Assembly: GCF_000934545.1 (NCBI RefSeq)
Contig: NZ_CP010554.1
Location: 186,001 to 250,000 of the forward strand
Length of the DNA: 64,000 nt
Origin: Rugosibacter aromaticivorans
Lineage (GTDB): Bacteria; Pseudomonadota; Gammaproteobacteria; Burkholderiales; Rhodocyclaceae
Direction of reading: 5' to 3'
The translations under genes and the position numbers were made by a program. Within the stretch, counting starts at the first letter, position 1, and every line of letters begins with the position of its first letter. Shown piece after piece: positions 24,913-34,055 of this stretch. The notes beneath the pieces are model-generated. The model saw only the letters and a program-made list of their open reading frames with translations, did not search any database and was not told the origin of the DNA.

Positions 24913-26250
24913 CTAAGGGTTAATTTTTTTGATTGCATCTAGCCGCGCTGAACGCACACGAGCAGCAATCATCGATGCGAGGCGCGAGGAAGGTGAAACG
25001 AAAGACGTTTCTGTACTCTCTTTGGCGGTAGTGTTTTCCATCGCCGCCGCATCACCAGCGCGGTGCGTTCCTTCGGGAACTTTTTGGGCCGCTTCTGTGT
25101 GCTGCATGAGCTCACGCGCAATGGCCCCTGCATCAACGGTGCGCACGGCAGCCAGCGCTGCCTGCCACGCGTGTGCCTGCGGGTAGGCGCGCGCTTCCCA
25201 GCCGAGGCGGCCGCGATAATCGGCTTCGCATGCCAGCAAAATTTGCAGGAAGCGCTCAGGTCGGCGCAGGGCATCGCAGGCTTCCAGCAACTCCAGCTGA
25301 GTGGTCGGGCGCAGCTCATCAACGCGGTGGATGCTGCCGTGATAGCGGGCGACAAGCCGCGCCACCTCGCGGCAGTCGCTGGGCACGCGCAAGCGATCGC
25401 ATAGCGGGGCGAGCAGTGCGACACTTTTTTGCTCATGCCCCGGATGCCGCGGTAGTACATCGGCCGGTGTCAGCCCCTTGCCCAAGTCGTGAGTGAGCGC
25501 AGAAAACCGCGCGGGCAGCGGTGCAGCAAGGCGCGCCGCCATATCAATGACCATCATCACATGCACGAAGGTATCGATCTCGGGGTGAAAATCTGCCCGT
25601 TGCGGCACATCTTTTAGCGCGGCAAGTTCGGGCAGCAATTTGTCCAAGGCACCACAGGCGTCGAGCACCGCGAACATGCGCGAGGGCGTGGCTTCCATCA
25701 ACCCGCGGGCAAGTTCTTGCCAGACACGCTCGGGCACCAGTGCATCGATTTCGCCCCCTGTCACCATCTGTTGCATGAGCGTGAGGGTTTCCTCTGCCAG
25801 CGTGAAGTCACTAAAGCGCGCGGCAAAGCGCGCTACGCGAAGGATACGCACCGGGTCTTCGGCGAAGGCGGGCGAGACATGGCGCAAGACTTTCGCGGCC
25901 AGATCGGCGCGACCGCCGTAAGGGTCGATCAGCGTGCCGTTGTCGCCTTTGGCGATGGCGTTGATGCTTAAATCACGGCGACGTAAATCTTCTTCCAGAG
26001 TCACTGCGGAATCTGCATGAAAGATAAATCCGGTATAGCCCGGCGCGGTTTTACGCTCGGTGCGGGCGAGCGCATATTCTTCGTGTGTCCTGGGGTGAAG
26101 GAACACGGGGAAATCGCGTCCCACCGGCACAAAACCTTGCGCCTGCATGGCTTCGGGCGTTGTGCCCACCACCACCCAGTCGTGATCTTTTACAGGCAGA
26201 CCTAAAAGTTCGTCACGCACCGCGCCGCCGACGGCATAAATTTTCATCAT
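24913..26250 (-). CDS. cca: CCA tRNA nucleotidyltransferase
   Basis: 445 residues from ATG 26250 (MMKIYAVGGAVRDELLG). Adds or repairs the 3' CCA of tRNA. Class II polymerase head: GGAVRD, DHDWVVVG, RRDLSINAIA, DPYGGRADL; then helical body and an HD domain (HVMMVIDMAA; ALTHDLGKG). Longer than the about 412-residue E. coli enzyme because of a C-terminal tail with a dispersed repeat ([11 protein letters not shown]). Starts five bases after the epimerase stop, same operon. Longer upstream starts would intrude into that gene. Confidence 0.94.
   Translation of the reverse strand: MMKIYAVGGAVRDELLGLPVKDHDWVVVGTTPEAMQAQGFVPVGRDFPVFLHPRTHEEYALARTERKTAPGYTGFIFHADSAVTLEEDLRRRDLSINAIAKGDNGTLIDPYGGRADLAAKVLRHVSPAFAEDPVRILRVARFAARFSDFTLAEETLTLMQQMVTGGEIDALVPERVWQELARGLMEATPSRMFAVLDACGALDKLLPELAALKDVPQRADFHPEIDTFVHVMMVIDMAARLAAPLPARFSALTHDLGKGLTPADVLPRHPGHEQKSVALLAPLCDRLRVPSDCREVARLVARYHGSIHRVDELRPTTQLELLEACDALRRPERFLQILLACEADYRGRLGWEARAYPQAHAWQAALAAVRTVDAGAIARELMQHTEAAQKVPEGTHRAGDAAAMENTTAKESTETSFVSPSSRLASMIAARVRSARLDAIKKINP
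25043..25085 (-). repeat. dispersed repeat, long form, in the cca tail
   Basis: Minus-orientation long form (GTTCCCGAAGGAACG); encodes [11 protein letters not shown] in the non-conserved C-terminal tail of the CCA enzyme. Confidence 0.75.
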
Positions 26251-26255
26251 CCAGG

Positions 26256-27191
26256 CTACCCTAAATAATGCGGCGCAACGGCTTCCAGCGGCGTTGCTAT
26301 TCGCTGGAAAGGTAAGCCTGTATTTGCTGCGCAGACACTGTCCACTTGCATTGAACGCAGATTGTCGCGTGTCAGTGGAGGATTGGGTAGCCATTCCATT
26401 ACTCGTGCTTGAAGCCAGGCCAGCCATTCGGGCAAAGGCCACACCTGACGTGGATGCCCCGCCGTGACGCTGGCATAACGCACCAGCTCGGTCAAGGTGT
26501 ATTGCTGCGGGCCGCCAAGCTCATAAATCTGACCGATGCTTTCTGCTCGCTGCAAACTTTCTGCAATCGTCGCTGCAACATCCTTGACCCAAATTGGCTG
26601 AAAACGCGCATGAGCAGAAGCCAGCGGAAAAAACGGCACGACTTTCGCCAGTCGCGCAAAGCGTGTCAGGAAGGCATCGCCCTCACCAAAAATCACGGAC
26701 GGGCGAAAGATCGTCCACTCACCACCAGCCGCCTGCACTACCGCTTCACCTGCGGCCTTCGAGCGCAAGTAAGCGGAAGGAGCGTTTGGGCTTGCCTTGA
26801 GTGCAGAGACCTGTAGTACCCGCCGTACACCGGCCGCCCGCGCTGCAGTGGCAATTTTTTGCGGTAGCTCGACATGCGCGCGGGCAAAGTCTGCACCATA
26901 GGGAACTCCCTCCGCGCTATGCAACACACCCACCAGATTGATCACGGCATCTTGCCCTGACATGAGCTGTGCAAGTGTGACCGGATCATGGACGTCTGCC
27001 TCGATGATTTTTACGGTGGGTAGCACCGTCAGCGCTTTGGCACGCTCACGGTGGCGCGTTGGCACGGTGATGAAGAGGCCATCACCCCAAGAGCAATTCC
27101 TGCGGGATGCATAGACCACATCGCGGGTCAGTTCAGCCAGGAGGGCGCGACCAACAAAACCTGTGCCGCCAATGACCAGAATATTCTTCAC
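26256..27191 (-). CDS. NAD(P)-binding epimerase, complex I NDUFA9-like
   Basis: 311 residues, atypical SDR: VIGGTGFVGRALLAEL nucleotide motif, DAVINLVGVLH, then FRPSVIFGEGDAFL and a C-terminal domain ending near LTRDNLRSMQVDSV as in bacterial NDUFA9 homologues. Lacks the YxxxK pair in standard form, as expected. Between the first helix and second strand there is an extra stretch (VVYASRRNCSWGDGLF) not usual for the family; its DNA holds a perfect hairpin (GGTGATG/CATCACC, 27064-27085). Overlaps slt by four bases. Role uncertain: quinone/complex I-related or nucleotide-sugar. Confidence 0.85.
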   Translation of the reverse strand: MKNILVIGGTGFVGRALLAELTRDVVYASRRNCSWGDGLFITVPTRHRERAKALTVLPTVKIIEADVHDPVTLAQLMSGQDAVINLVGVLHSAEGVPYGADFARAHVELPQKIATAARAAGVRRVLQVSALKASPNAPSAYLRSKAAGEAVVQAAGGEWTIFRPSVIFGEGDAFLTRFARLAKVVPFFPLASAHARFQPIWVKDVAATIAESLQRAESIGQIYELGGPQQYTLTELVRYASVTAGHPRQVWPLPEWLAWLQARVMEWLPNPPLTRDNLRSMQVDSVCAANTGLPFQRIATPLEAVAPHYLG

Positions 27192-29182
27192 GGCAAATCC
27201 TGCACCGCTGTATCCACGACATCCCTGGCACCGGCGGGTTGCACGATGCCAAGGCGAGCTTTGAGGGATTGCGGTGTGCTGTTGAACAGCAGGTGGTAAT
27301 ACATTGTATTGCTCATGACCTTTTTCACATAGTCACGGGTTTCTGTCAGTGGAATCGTCTCAGCGTAAATTGCGCCTTCTAGTGGCTGATCGCCGCGCCA
27401 GCGACGGGCGCGGCCGGGGCCGGCGTTGTAAGCTGCTGAGGCGAGCACCGGTAATTTGTCGAGAGATTCGAGGACCAGTTTCAGATAACTCACGCCCAGC
27501 CGTACATTGGTTTCTATGTCGCTCATTTGATGCGGATGAAAATTCGCCAGCTTGATTTTTTTGGCAACCCACCGGGCTGTGGCCGGCATGACCTGCATCA
27601 ATCCCTTGGCGCCCACCGCTGAATTGGCCTGCGTCACAAAGCGCGATTCCTGCCGCATTAAGCCATAAACCCAGGCCGTATCCACGCCCTGTGCATCGGT
27701 TTCAGACGTGACTTGATCATAATAAGGCGCGAGGTAGCGTAAGCTGAAGTTATGCGCATCCTGCGTGCGGTCTGCGCTGGAAATAGCCCGATCCCACACC
27801 GCGTGGCGGCGTGCAAGATCAGCGGCGGCCAGCAGCGCGCGATCATTCATGTTGCGCAAACTCCAATTCCATTCACGCACGCCTTCAACCCGCATATTGA
27901 GGCGAAATAATTCCAGCGCGCGTTGCAACCCGGGGTGCGCTTCTCCGGCGGCAATTTCTTCGGGCGATGGCGGAGGCGCTTGTAATGGCAAGCGTACGGT
28001 CCATCCCATTTCTTCAGACGCCAGCTGGCCATAAAAATTGGGTTGCCCGGCAATGCGCAAGAATAGTGCATTGGCTTTTTCCGCCTGACCGAGTGTCGTT
28101 AATGCGCGCGCTTGCCAGTAAATCCATTCTGGTCGCTGTGCCCATTCAGCGGGCATGGCTGCAATGACGCGCTGCACGCGCCCCCAATCGTGCGCGCGCA
28201 AGGCGGCACGCACCTGCCAAGCTGTTTGCTCTTCATCAAGCGGTGTTTCTGCCGCCAGGTCATACCAGACCAATGCCTCAGGTAAATGACGTCCGGCGGC
28301 TAACCGTGCCAGTTGTCCCCAGGCATAGTGGGTATCTGCGGAGGGCAATTTTTCTTCGAGACTGCGTAACCGCGCAGCCGCCGCAAGCAAATCGTTTCGT
28401 GCCAGCGTTTGCAAGGCAAACAGAGCCATTTCCCGTCCGCGGCGGGTGGCGGCAAAAGATGGGGGTAAACGTTTGAAGTAACAATTAGGGTCCACCGCAA
28501 TGGCTTCCAGGCTGCCGTGTTCAAAGCTTTGTTCAGGCCGAAGGTACGCCGCCGCCGTTCTGCCAGCGCCGACTTTTCCGGCAGCCAACATAAGCCGCAC
28601 GCGCTGCCAGATTTCTTCTACTGTTAAATCGCCTGTCGCTACCAGTTGATCCACCAGCGGCATGCAAGCAGCGGGTAGTTCCTGCGATGAGAGCCAGAGC
28701 GTACGAACCTTTTGGGGTGTGCCTGCGGCCTGGGCGGCATAACAAGTTAGTGCGATATCGGGCTGGGAGAGCAAAGAAAACTCACGCTGAAAGCGAACCC
28801 AGTCTGATTTTTTGCCTAAAAAATGTAGCCAGTCATCCCGCAGTTTTTCAGCGAGATAGCTGCCCTCATGCGTCTGCAAAAAAGGGGCAATGCCGTTGTC
28901 ATCGTCCTCGGCCAGTTGTTGTTGCAACTGCCAGTAGTCTGCCCAGGGGCGCAATACATAATCGACGGGCAACGCCGCCACGGCTTTCCCCAGACGCGCT
29001 GTATCGCCTGTTCGCACTGCATCGCGCGCGGCAAGAAACGCTGCATCGTTTATGGCAGAAAACATTGGCGCTGCGCCTGCCGTGCCACTGAGGGACAGCC
29101 CGAAGCACAGCCCCAGGCATAATTGTGCTATGCAAAAAATAGGGCGCTGTATCCGGGGTTGTTTGCCTGCCGATCGTTTCAT
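27188..29182 (-). CDS. slt: soluble lytic murein transglycosylase
   Basis: 664 residues from ATG 29182. A signal peptide (MKRSAGKQPRIQRP, then hydrophobic CIAQLCLGLCFGLSLSG) directs it to the periplasm. Long alpha-superhelical part, then the catalytic domain with Glu in MRQESRF, SAVGAKGLMQVMPATA and YNAGPGRARRW. Cleaves peptidoglycan with 1,6-anhydro product. An in-frame start 30 bases earlier would place charged residues ahead of the signal peptide and is rejected. Contains a dispersed repeat as KVGAGRTAAA in the helical part. Confidence 0.93.
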   Translation of the reverse strand: MKRSAGKQPRIQRPIFCIAQLCLGLCFGLSLSGTAGAAPMFSAINDAAFLAARDAVRTGDTARLGKAVAALPVDYVLRPWADYWQLQQQLAEDDDNGIAPFLQTHEGSYLAEKLRDDWLHFLGKKSDWVRFQREFSLLSQPDIALTCYAAQAAGTPQKVRTLWLSSQELPAACMPLVDQLVATGDLTVEEIWQRVRLMLAAGKVGAGRTAAAYLRPEQSFEHGSLEAIAVDPNCYFKRLPPSFAATRRGREMALFALQTLARNDLLAAAARLRSLEEKLPSADTHYAWGQLARLAAGRHLPEALVWYDLAAETPLDEEQTAWQVRAALRAHDWGRVQRVIAAMPAEWAQRPEWIYWQARALTTLGQAEKANALFLRIAGQPNFYGQLASEEMGWTVRLPLQAPPPSPEEIAAGEAHPGLQRALELFRLNMRVEGVREWNWSLRNMNDRALLAAADLARRHAVWDRAISSADRTQDAHNFSLRYLAPYYDQVTSETDAQGVDTAWVYGLMRQESRFVTQANSAVGAKGLMQVMPATARWVAKKIKLANFHPHQMSDIETNVRLGVSYLKLVLESLDKLPVLASAAYNAGPGRARRWRGDQPLEGAIYAETIPLTETRDYVKKVMSNTMYYHLLFNSTPQSLKARLGIVQPAGARDVVDTAVQDLP
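28554..28578 (-). repeat. dispersed short repeat inside slt
   Basis: Minus-orientation copy with GGCAGAACGGCG tail; read in frame as KVGAGRTAAA within the superhelical part of the transglycosylase. Confidence 0.72.
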
Positions 29183-29226
29183 GCCATTATTCAATTCGTG
29201 ATTTAAATACATGCTTTTACCTTAAC

Positions 29227-29853
29227 ATGCCCCGCGATTTAGCGCCCGCCGAAGATACTGCCGATTTTTCCGCTTTTCGCGCGGCATTGCGCCGCGAAAA
29301 ACTGGCCGCTCGCCTAGCGCTTGAACACACAGCCCACGCTGGACTTTCAGCGCGTATCGAAGCGCATTTAGAATCCTTCCTTCTCAATGTATCCGCCATG
29401 CAGCTTGAGAATACGTTAGCTTTCTGCGCGCCGACAAAAAACGAATTCGATGCCAGCCCGCTGGTTAGTCGCCTGATTCAGCGTATCTCGCAGTGTATCT
29501 GGCGCGCCGCCATGCCGGTAGTGATCGCACTCGATACGCCGATGATTTTTCGCGCGTGGACGCCGACAACACCGATGAGCAGCGACCGTTACGGCATCCC
29601 GATTCCCGCAGTGGGCGAAGAACTGGCGCCCAGCATTGTACTGCTGCCCATGGTCGCTTTCGACGGCGCAGGCTACCGGCTGGGTTACGGCGGCGGTTAC
29701 TTCGACCGCACCTTGGCCGTTCAGGTTCCGCGTCCGTTGACTATCGGCGTGGGCTTTGAACTGGCCCGTGTGCCCAGCATCCGGCCGCAAGCGCATGATG
29801 TGCCGCTGGATGTTATTGTTACCGAAGCGGGGATAACACTTCCTCGCCGATAG
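29227..29853 (+). CDS. ygfA: 5-formyltetrahydrofolate cyclo-ligase
   Basis: 208 residues. FRAALRREKLAARLAL opens the protein; the ATP/Mg loop RLGYGGGYFDRTL near residue 155 is diagnostic, preceded by VLLPMVAFDGAGY. Converts 5-formyl-THF to 5,10-methenyl-THF with ATP. Divergent from slt with a 44-base gap. No SsrS/6S RNA was recognised upstream, although the two are often linked. Confidence 0.92.
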   Translation: MPRDLAPAEDTADFSAFRAALRREKLAARLALEHTAHAGLSARIEAHLESFLLNVSAMQLENTLAFCAPTKNEFDASPLVSRLIQRISQCIWRAAMPVVIALDTPMIFRAWTPTTPMSSDRYGIPIPAVGEELAPSIVLLPMVAFDGAGYRLGYGGGYFDRTLAVQVPRPLTIGVGFELARVPSIRPQAHDVPLDVIVTEAGITLPRR

Positions 29854-29914
29854 TGCGGTTTTGATTGGCAATTTTGATTTATGATTTTTCGCATCCTACC
29901 GAGGAGCCCCACCA

Positions 29915-30138
29915 ATGAATGCCAGCCTGCTTAATCGCATCACCAGCAAGCCCGGAAAATGTGGCGGCAAGCCGTGCATCCGCGGCATGCGCATTCGGGT
30001 CAGCGATATCCTTGAAATGATGGACGAAGGCGTGAGTATGGAAGCCTGACGGATTTCCCTGATCTTGAGCGCGAAGACATTCTTGCCAGTTTGCAATTTG
30101 CGGCTTGCCGCAGCGACATTGTTCGTATTGCTGCATGA
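29915..30138 (+). pseudogene. DUF433 antitoxin-like gene, frameshifted
   Basis: A GAGGAG ribosome site precedes ATG 29915. The first 44 codons read MNASLLNRITSKPGKCGGKP, then CIRGMRIRVSDILEMMDEGV, a DUF433 start; then TGA at 30047. The family continues in another frame from 30046 (LTDFPDLEREDILASLQFAA) to TGA at 30138. A small deletion just after the ME-A codons explains it. DUF433 proteins pair with DUF5615 PIN-like toxins, a remnant of which follows with ATGA overlap. Confidence 0.82.
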
Positions 30139-30182
30139 AGTTTTGGGTAGCCGTCCAGTTGCCGCCCATGTTGGCGGCGTGA
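30135..30182 (+). pseudogene. DUF5615 PIN-like toxin, N-terminal remnant
   Basis: Starts in ATGA overlap with the DUF433 gene and reads MKFWVAVQLPPMLAA before a stop. Intact DUF5615 toxins begin with MKFWVDAQLPP, so the first catalytic Asp is replaced (D to V one residue off) and the rest is missing. The DNA downstream is unrelated restriction-gene sequence on the other strand, so a deletion fused the two. Confidence 0.65.
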
Positions 30183-30189
30183 AATGTCT

Positions 30190-30490
30190 TGTCCACGGTA
30201 ATAAGGAACTCCGCCGTCTTTAGTAAAACTCATCGCTGATGTGCATGTGGTTGCCATCTGACACGCTGGCAAATTCTGTTATTGGTTTTGCGCTAAGCAG
30301 GTCTAACTGCTTCGATGCTTGCAGATTGGTTTTTGAATAAAATAGGGAATCTAAACGCCAAGTCCTCTCCAAGTTCGATAGACGAATTTCGCTAACCTCC
30401 AGCTCTTCCAGCAACGTCCGGTAGCGGGCTTCATTGAAAGGGCTTAGCGAAAAAAACTTAATCGCTCCTTTTGGGCGAACTCTGTAAACG
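30190..30490 (-). pseudogene. type I restriction specificity subunit (HsdS-like) fragment
   Basis: Minus-strand frame with FFSLSPFNEARYRTLLEELE, LERTWRLDSLFYSK, then FASVSDGNHMHISDEF; a +1 shift in a T-run then gives TKDGGVPYYRGQDIS, the usual start of an HsdS recognition domain. The frame is then lost at the junction with the DUF433/DUF5615 remnant. No start codon is visible. Only the first part of one recognition domain survives. Ends are approximate. Confidence 0.65.
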
Positions 30491-31257
30491 CTTCGGCAAT
30501 ACCGTCCGGCGTACGCTTACCGCCTTGCAGTGCGTGGCTAAACAAGTTTGGTTTTTTCGTCCCAGCGTTCGTAATCCAGCATGTTGAGGTGCAGCACGTT
30601 GGTTTGCCCGTCGCCTGCGATCAGGTTCAAGGTGCGGCCTACACGCACGGCCTTTTCATCAAAGTCGATGGCAAATACTTTTTCCTGCGCATAGGTTTCG
30701 CAACGGGCGGGTTTCTTCTCGGTGGTGAACAAGTGGCTTTTGCTCAAGCCCTCGTCTTTCATAATCTGTTCCCACACATGAAAAATGCCATGCACGGGAA
30801 AGCCGCAACTGCCCGCTGTAGTATCAATAAAGGTTGCATGCTCTTGCGGGTTAAGCATCTTCACGCACATATCAATCACATAGCGCGGCGTGAAATACTG
30901 CCCTTTCTTGCCCTTGCTGCTTTTGTTGATGAGGTACTCGAATGCTTCATCCACCACATCCAGTTTTCGCGGCCAAATGTGACGCCGTATTCCAATTCCA
31001 TACGACTAACGGGGTAGCCCAGGTCATCCTTGAGCACCATGATATACAACTGACGAACAGCTTCCTCGGGGGTCAGTTTGATCGGCTTGCCGCGCACCAG
31101 ACAATGGATATAGGGCGCAGGCTTCTTGCCTGAGTCTTTCAGGGTGATACTGGCTTCCAATGCCGCAATTTGCGCGGGTTTGAATTGCGTCAGCTTGTAG
31201 GTGTCTTTGAGCAGTTCCGCAAGTGTGATGTCATATTGTTTTCCTTGTCTTATTTTT
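30491..31257 (-). pseudogene. type I restriction N6-adenine methylase (HsdM-like), internally deleted
   Basis: Reads LLKDTYKLTQFKPAQIAALE, YIHCLVRGKPIKLTPEEAVR, YPVSRMELEYGVTFGRE, then, in another frame, LDVVDEAFEYLINKSSKGKK, GQYFTPRYVIDMCVKMLNPQ and FIDTTAGSCGFPVH before stopping at 30538. The first part is a nuclease-like N-terminal domain, the second the methylase motif I region. The DPPY/NPPF motif region is missing and there is no usable start codon; the frame begins right after the patB stop. A decayed restriction-modification locus. Ends approximate. Confidence 0.75.
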
Positions 31258-31259
31258 AG

Positions 31260-32432
31260 TTACTGACACGCCACTGCCAACCGCGTCAGTGCTTCATCGA
31301 GCAGCGCGTGGCGGGTGCCGAAGTTGAGGCGGATGAAGCCTGGTGCGCCAAAGGCCGTACCATCGGAAAGACCCAGACCGTGGGCTTCAAAATACTGTGC
31401 CGGGTTGGCTATGCCGCGTTGTTGCGCAAATTCACGTGCATCGATCCACGCCAGATAGGTGGCTTCCACCGGGTGCATGGCAAGGCCGGAGATTTTGGCG
31501 ACGGCATTTTCAACGGCGCGTGCATTGCCGCGCAGATAATCCAGCAGCGCGGCTTGCCAGTCGTCGCAGGCACGATACGCGGCTTCAGTGGCGGCCATGC
31601 CCAAGGCGTTGGCATGCGGCACGATGCCGCGCATGGCGGTGGTGAATTTGCGCCGCAAGGCGGCATCGGAAATCACGGCAAAGGCACAGCCCAATCCTGG
31701 GATGTTGAAGGTTTTCGATGGCGCCATCAACGTAATGGTGCGCGCCGCGATGTCGTCGCCGAGTGTTGCAAAAACTCGGTGCTGGTGAGACGGCGACGAG
31801 AGGATCAATCCGTTGTGAATTTCGTCCGAGCAGATGACAAGATCATGTTTTTCAGCCAGCCGCGCAAGCTGTGTCAGCTCATCAATCTGCCATGCACGGC
31901 CGGTCGGGTTGTGCGGATGGCAGAGCAGGAAAAGTTTTCCAGAAACGGATTCAAATGTTGACGAGCCTTCTAGTGCGGCATCCACCGCGTCGAAATCCCA
32001 TTCCCAACGGTGCTTGCCTTGCACTAGTGGTACGCTGGCCAGGCGCCGTTCTGCGTGTTTTGGCGCGGAGAGAAAGGGCGGATAAATCGGTGTTGCAGTA
32101 AACACGGCATCGTCTTTTTCGCCGACGGCGCGGCAAACCACATTGAGCGCGGAAACCAGTCCCGGCAGCCAGACAATCCATTCGGGCGCGACGGTCCAGG
32201 CGAATTGGCGCGCCAGATAATTCACCAGGGTTTCGGTTTGCTGCGCCGTGGGCTGGTTGTAGCCGAATACGCCATGCGCCACGCGCGCGTGCAAGGCGGT
32301 GATCACGGCGGGCGGCGCGGCGAAATCCATGTCGGCTACCCATAGCGGCAGGATGTCGCGCCCGGCGTACTTCGCCCATTTTTCTGAATCCGTGCCCGCG
32401 CGTGTCTGCGGCACGTCGAAATCAAAATTCAT
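31260..32432 (-). CDS. patB: MalY/PatB-type PLP-dependent C-S lyase or aminotransferase
   Basis: 390 residues, fold-type I: MNFDFDVPQTRAGTDSEKWA start typical of PatB, LPLWVADMDFAAPP, CHPHNPTGRAW, SDEIHNGLIL, and the PLP-Lys in APSKTFNIPGLG. Enzymes of this group cleave cystathionine or cysteine conjugates. Two short stretches look added: EGSSTFESVSGK before the CHPHNPTG strand, and SSPSHQHRVFATLG, which encodes a dispersed repeat. Neither hits the active-site motifs. Monocistronic; decayed restriction genes follow immediately. Confidence 0.88.
   Translation of the reverse strand: MNFDFDVPQTRAGTDSEKWAKYAGRDILPLWVADMDFAAPPAVITALHARVAHGVFGYNQPTAQQTETLVNYLARQFAWTVAPEWIVWLPGLVSALNVVCRAVGEKDDAVFTATPIYPPFLSAPKHAERRLASVPLVQGKHRWEWDFDAVDAALEGSSTFESVSGKLFLLCHPHNPTGRAWQIDELTQLARLAEKHDLVICSDEIHNGLILSSPSHQHRVFATLGDDIAARTITLMAPSKTFNIPGLGCAFAVISDAALRRKFTTAMRGIVPHANALGMAATEAAYRACDDWQAALLDYLRGNARAVENAVAKISGLAMHPVEATYLAWIDAREFAQQRGIANPAQYFEAHGLGLSDGTAFGAPGFIRLNFGTRHALLDEALTRLAVACQ
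31770..31795 (+). repeat. dispersed short repeat inside patB
   Basis: Plus-orientation variant (AAAAACTCGGTGCTGG, then TGAGACGGCG) lying antisense in patB; read in the gene as SPSHQHRVFA. Confidence 0.75.
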
Positions 32433-32461
32433 TTATCGCCCACGCATCGTCGAATCTGCGC

Positions 32462-33976
32462 TCATCCCAGAAACAGCTGGTACGCCGGATTTTTCGTCTC
32501 ATCGCAGAACTGATAGCCGAGGTTTTTAAGAAACACACCAAAAGCTTTCATGTCCTGCGGCGGCACCTGCATGCCAACCAGCACGCGGCCGGTATCTGCC
32601 CCGTGGTTGCGGTAATGGAACAAACTGATATTCCAGCCTGCGCTCATCTTGTTCAAGAAATTCATCAGTGCGCCGGGGCGTTCGGGAAATTCGAAACGGT
32701 AGAGCAGTTCATGCAGTTTGTCGCTGCTCTGTGGCGCATGGCCGCCGACCAGATGCCGGATGTGGAGCTTGGCCATTTCGTCATCGGTGAGGTCCAGCGC
32801 AGGATAGCCGTGTTTTTTGAGTTGTGTGACGAGGCTGCTGGCCTCTTTGCGATCCGCGACCTGCATGCCGACGAACACATGCGCCTCGCCGCTGCTGTGA
32901 TACCGATAGTTGAACTCGGTGATATTGCGCGCGCCCAGCAGGGTAACAAATTTCTTGTAGCTGCCCGGACGCTCGGGCAGCGTCACGGCGAGCAGGGCTT
33001 CACGCTGCTCGCCCACTTCAGCACGCTCGGCAACAAAGCGCAGGCGATCAAAATTCATGTTCGCGCCAGAGGCCACCGCCACCAGCGTTTTGTCCTGCAC
33101 GCGGTGTTTTGCCGCCCATGCCTTGGCGCCGGCGATGGCCAGTGCACCGGCCGGTTCGAGAATCGAGCGCGTATCTTCAAACACATCCTTGATCGCCGCG
33201 CAGATGGCATCGGTATCCACCAGCACCATTTCGTCGACATATTCGCGGCACAGGCGAAAGGTTTCCGCGCCGACATATTTGACTGCGGCACCATCAGCGA
33301 ACAGGCCGACCGTATCGAGCTTTACCCGACGCCCGGCGGCCAGTGAGCGCGTCATGGCATCGGCATCGGTCGCTTCGACGCCAATGATTTTTATCTCCGG
33401 CCGTAGCCGCTTGATGTAAGCGGCTACGCCGGAAATCAACCCGCCGCCGCCGACGCAGCAGAACACGGCTTCAATCGGATCCGCATGCTGGCGCAGAATT
33501 TCCATGCCGATGGTACCCTGTCCGGCGATCACCTCCGGGTCATCAAACGGATGCACGAAAGTGAGCCGGTACTTCTTTTCCAGCGTCAGCGCGTGTGCGT
33601 AGGCTACGTCATACGAGTCGCCTGCCAATACGACTTCGCCGCCGCGTTTTTTTACCGCGTCAATCTTGATCTGCGGCGTGGTGGTGGGCATGACGATCAC
33701 CGCGCGTATGCCGAGCTTTTGCGCCGATAGCGCCACGCCCTGCGCATGATTTCCCGCCGAAGCACAGATCACGCCGCGTTTACGCTGCGTGGGTGTGAGA
33801 TGCGCGATCTTGTTGTACGCGCCGCGCAGCTTGAAACTGAACACCGGCTGCATGTCCTCGCGCTTTAACAAAATGCGATTGCCGCAGCGGGCAGAAAGAT
33901 TGGCCGCCAACTCCAGCGGGGTTTCTACCGCGACATCATAGACGCGGGCATTGAGGATTTTTTCGAGGTAGTCCAT
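32462..33976 (-). CDS. ilvA: biosynthetic threonine ammonia-lyase
   Basis: 504 residues. PLP domain with Lys49 in FSFKLRGAYNKI, SAGNHAQGVAL and GGGGLISG; then two ACT-like regulatory modules (YKKFVTLLGARNITEFNYRY; PGALMNFLNKM). This long, two-ACT form is the isoleucine-inhibited biosynthetic enzyme making 2-oxobutanoate. Ends 29 bases after the patB start, same strand, possibly co-transcribed. Confidence 0.94.
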   Translation of the reverse strand: MDYLEKILNARVYDVAVETPLELAANLSARCGNRILLKREDMQPVFSFKLRGAYNKIAHLTPTQRKRGVICASAGNHAQGVALSAQKLGIRAVIVMPTTTPQIKIDAVKKRGGEVVLAGDSYDVAYAHALTLEKKYRLTFVHPFDDPEVIAGQGTIGMEILRQHADPIEAVFCCVGGGGLISGVAAYIKRLRPEIKIIGVEATDADAMTRSLAAGRRVKLDTVGLFADGAAVKYVGAETFRLCREYVDEMVLVDTDAICAAIKDVFEDTRSILEPAGALAIAGAKAWAAKHRVQDKTLVAVASGANMNFDRLRFVAERAEVGEQREALLAVTLPERPGSYKKFVTLLGARNITEFNYRYHSSGEAHVFVGMQVADRKEASSLVTQLKKHGYPALDLTDDEMAKLHIRHLVGGHAPQSSDKLHELLYRFEFPERPGALMNFLNKMSAGWNISLFHYRNHGADTGRVLVGMQVPPQDMKAFGVFLKNLGYQFCDETKNPAYQLFLG

Positions 33977-34055
33977 GGTGGTGACAGGTGTGGTGACAAA
34001 TTATGTGGCAAATAATCCGCAGCGCGGCAAGAGGGTGTGAAGGGTAACATGCGGC

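Noticed and set aside
29854..29914. 6S RNA (ssrS) near the 5-formyl-THF cyclo-ligase gene
   Set aside because: The gene pair is common in gammaproteobacteria, but the flanks here are too short and lack the 6S closing stem.
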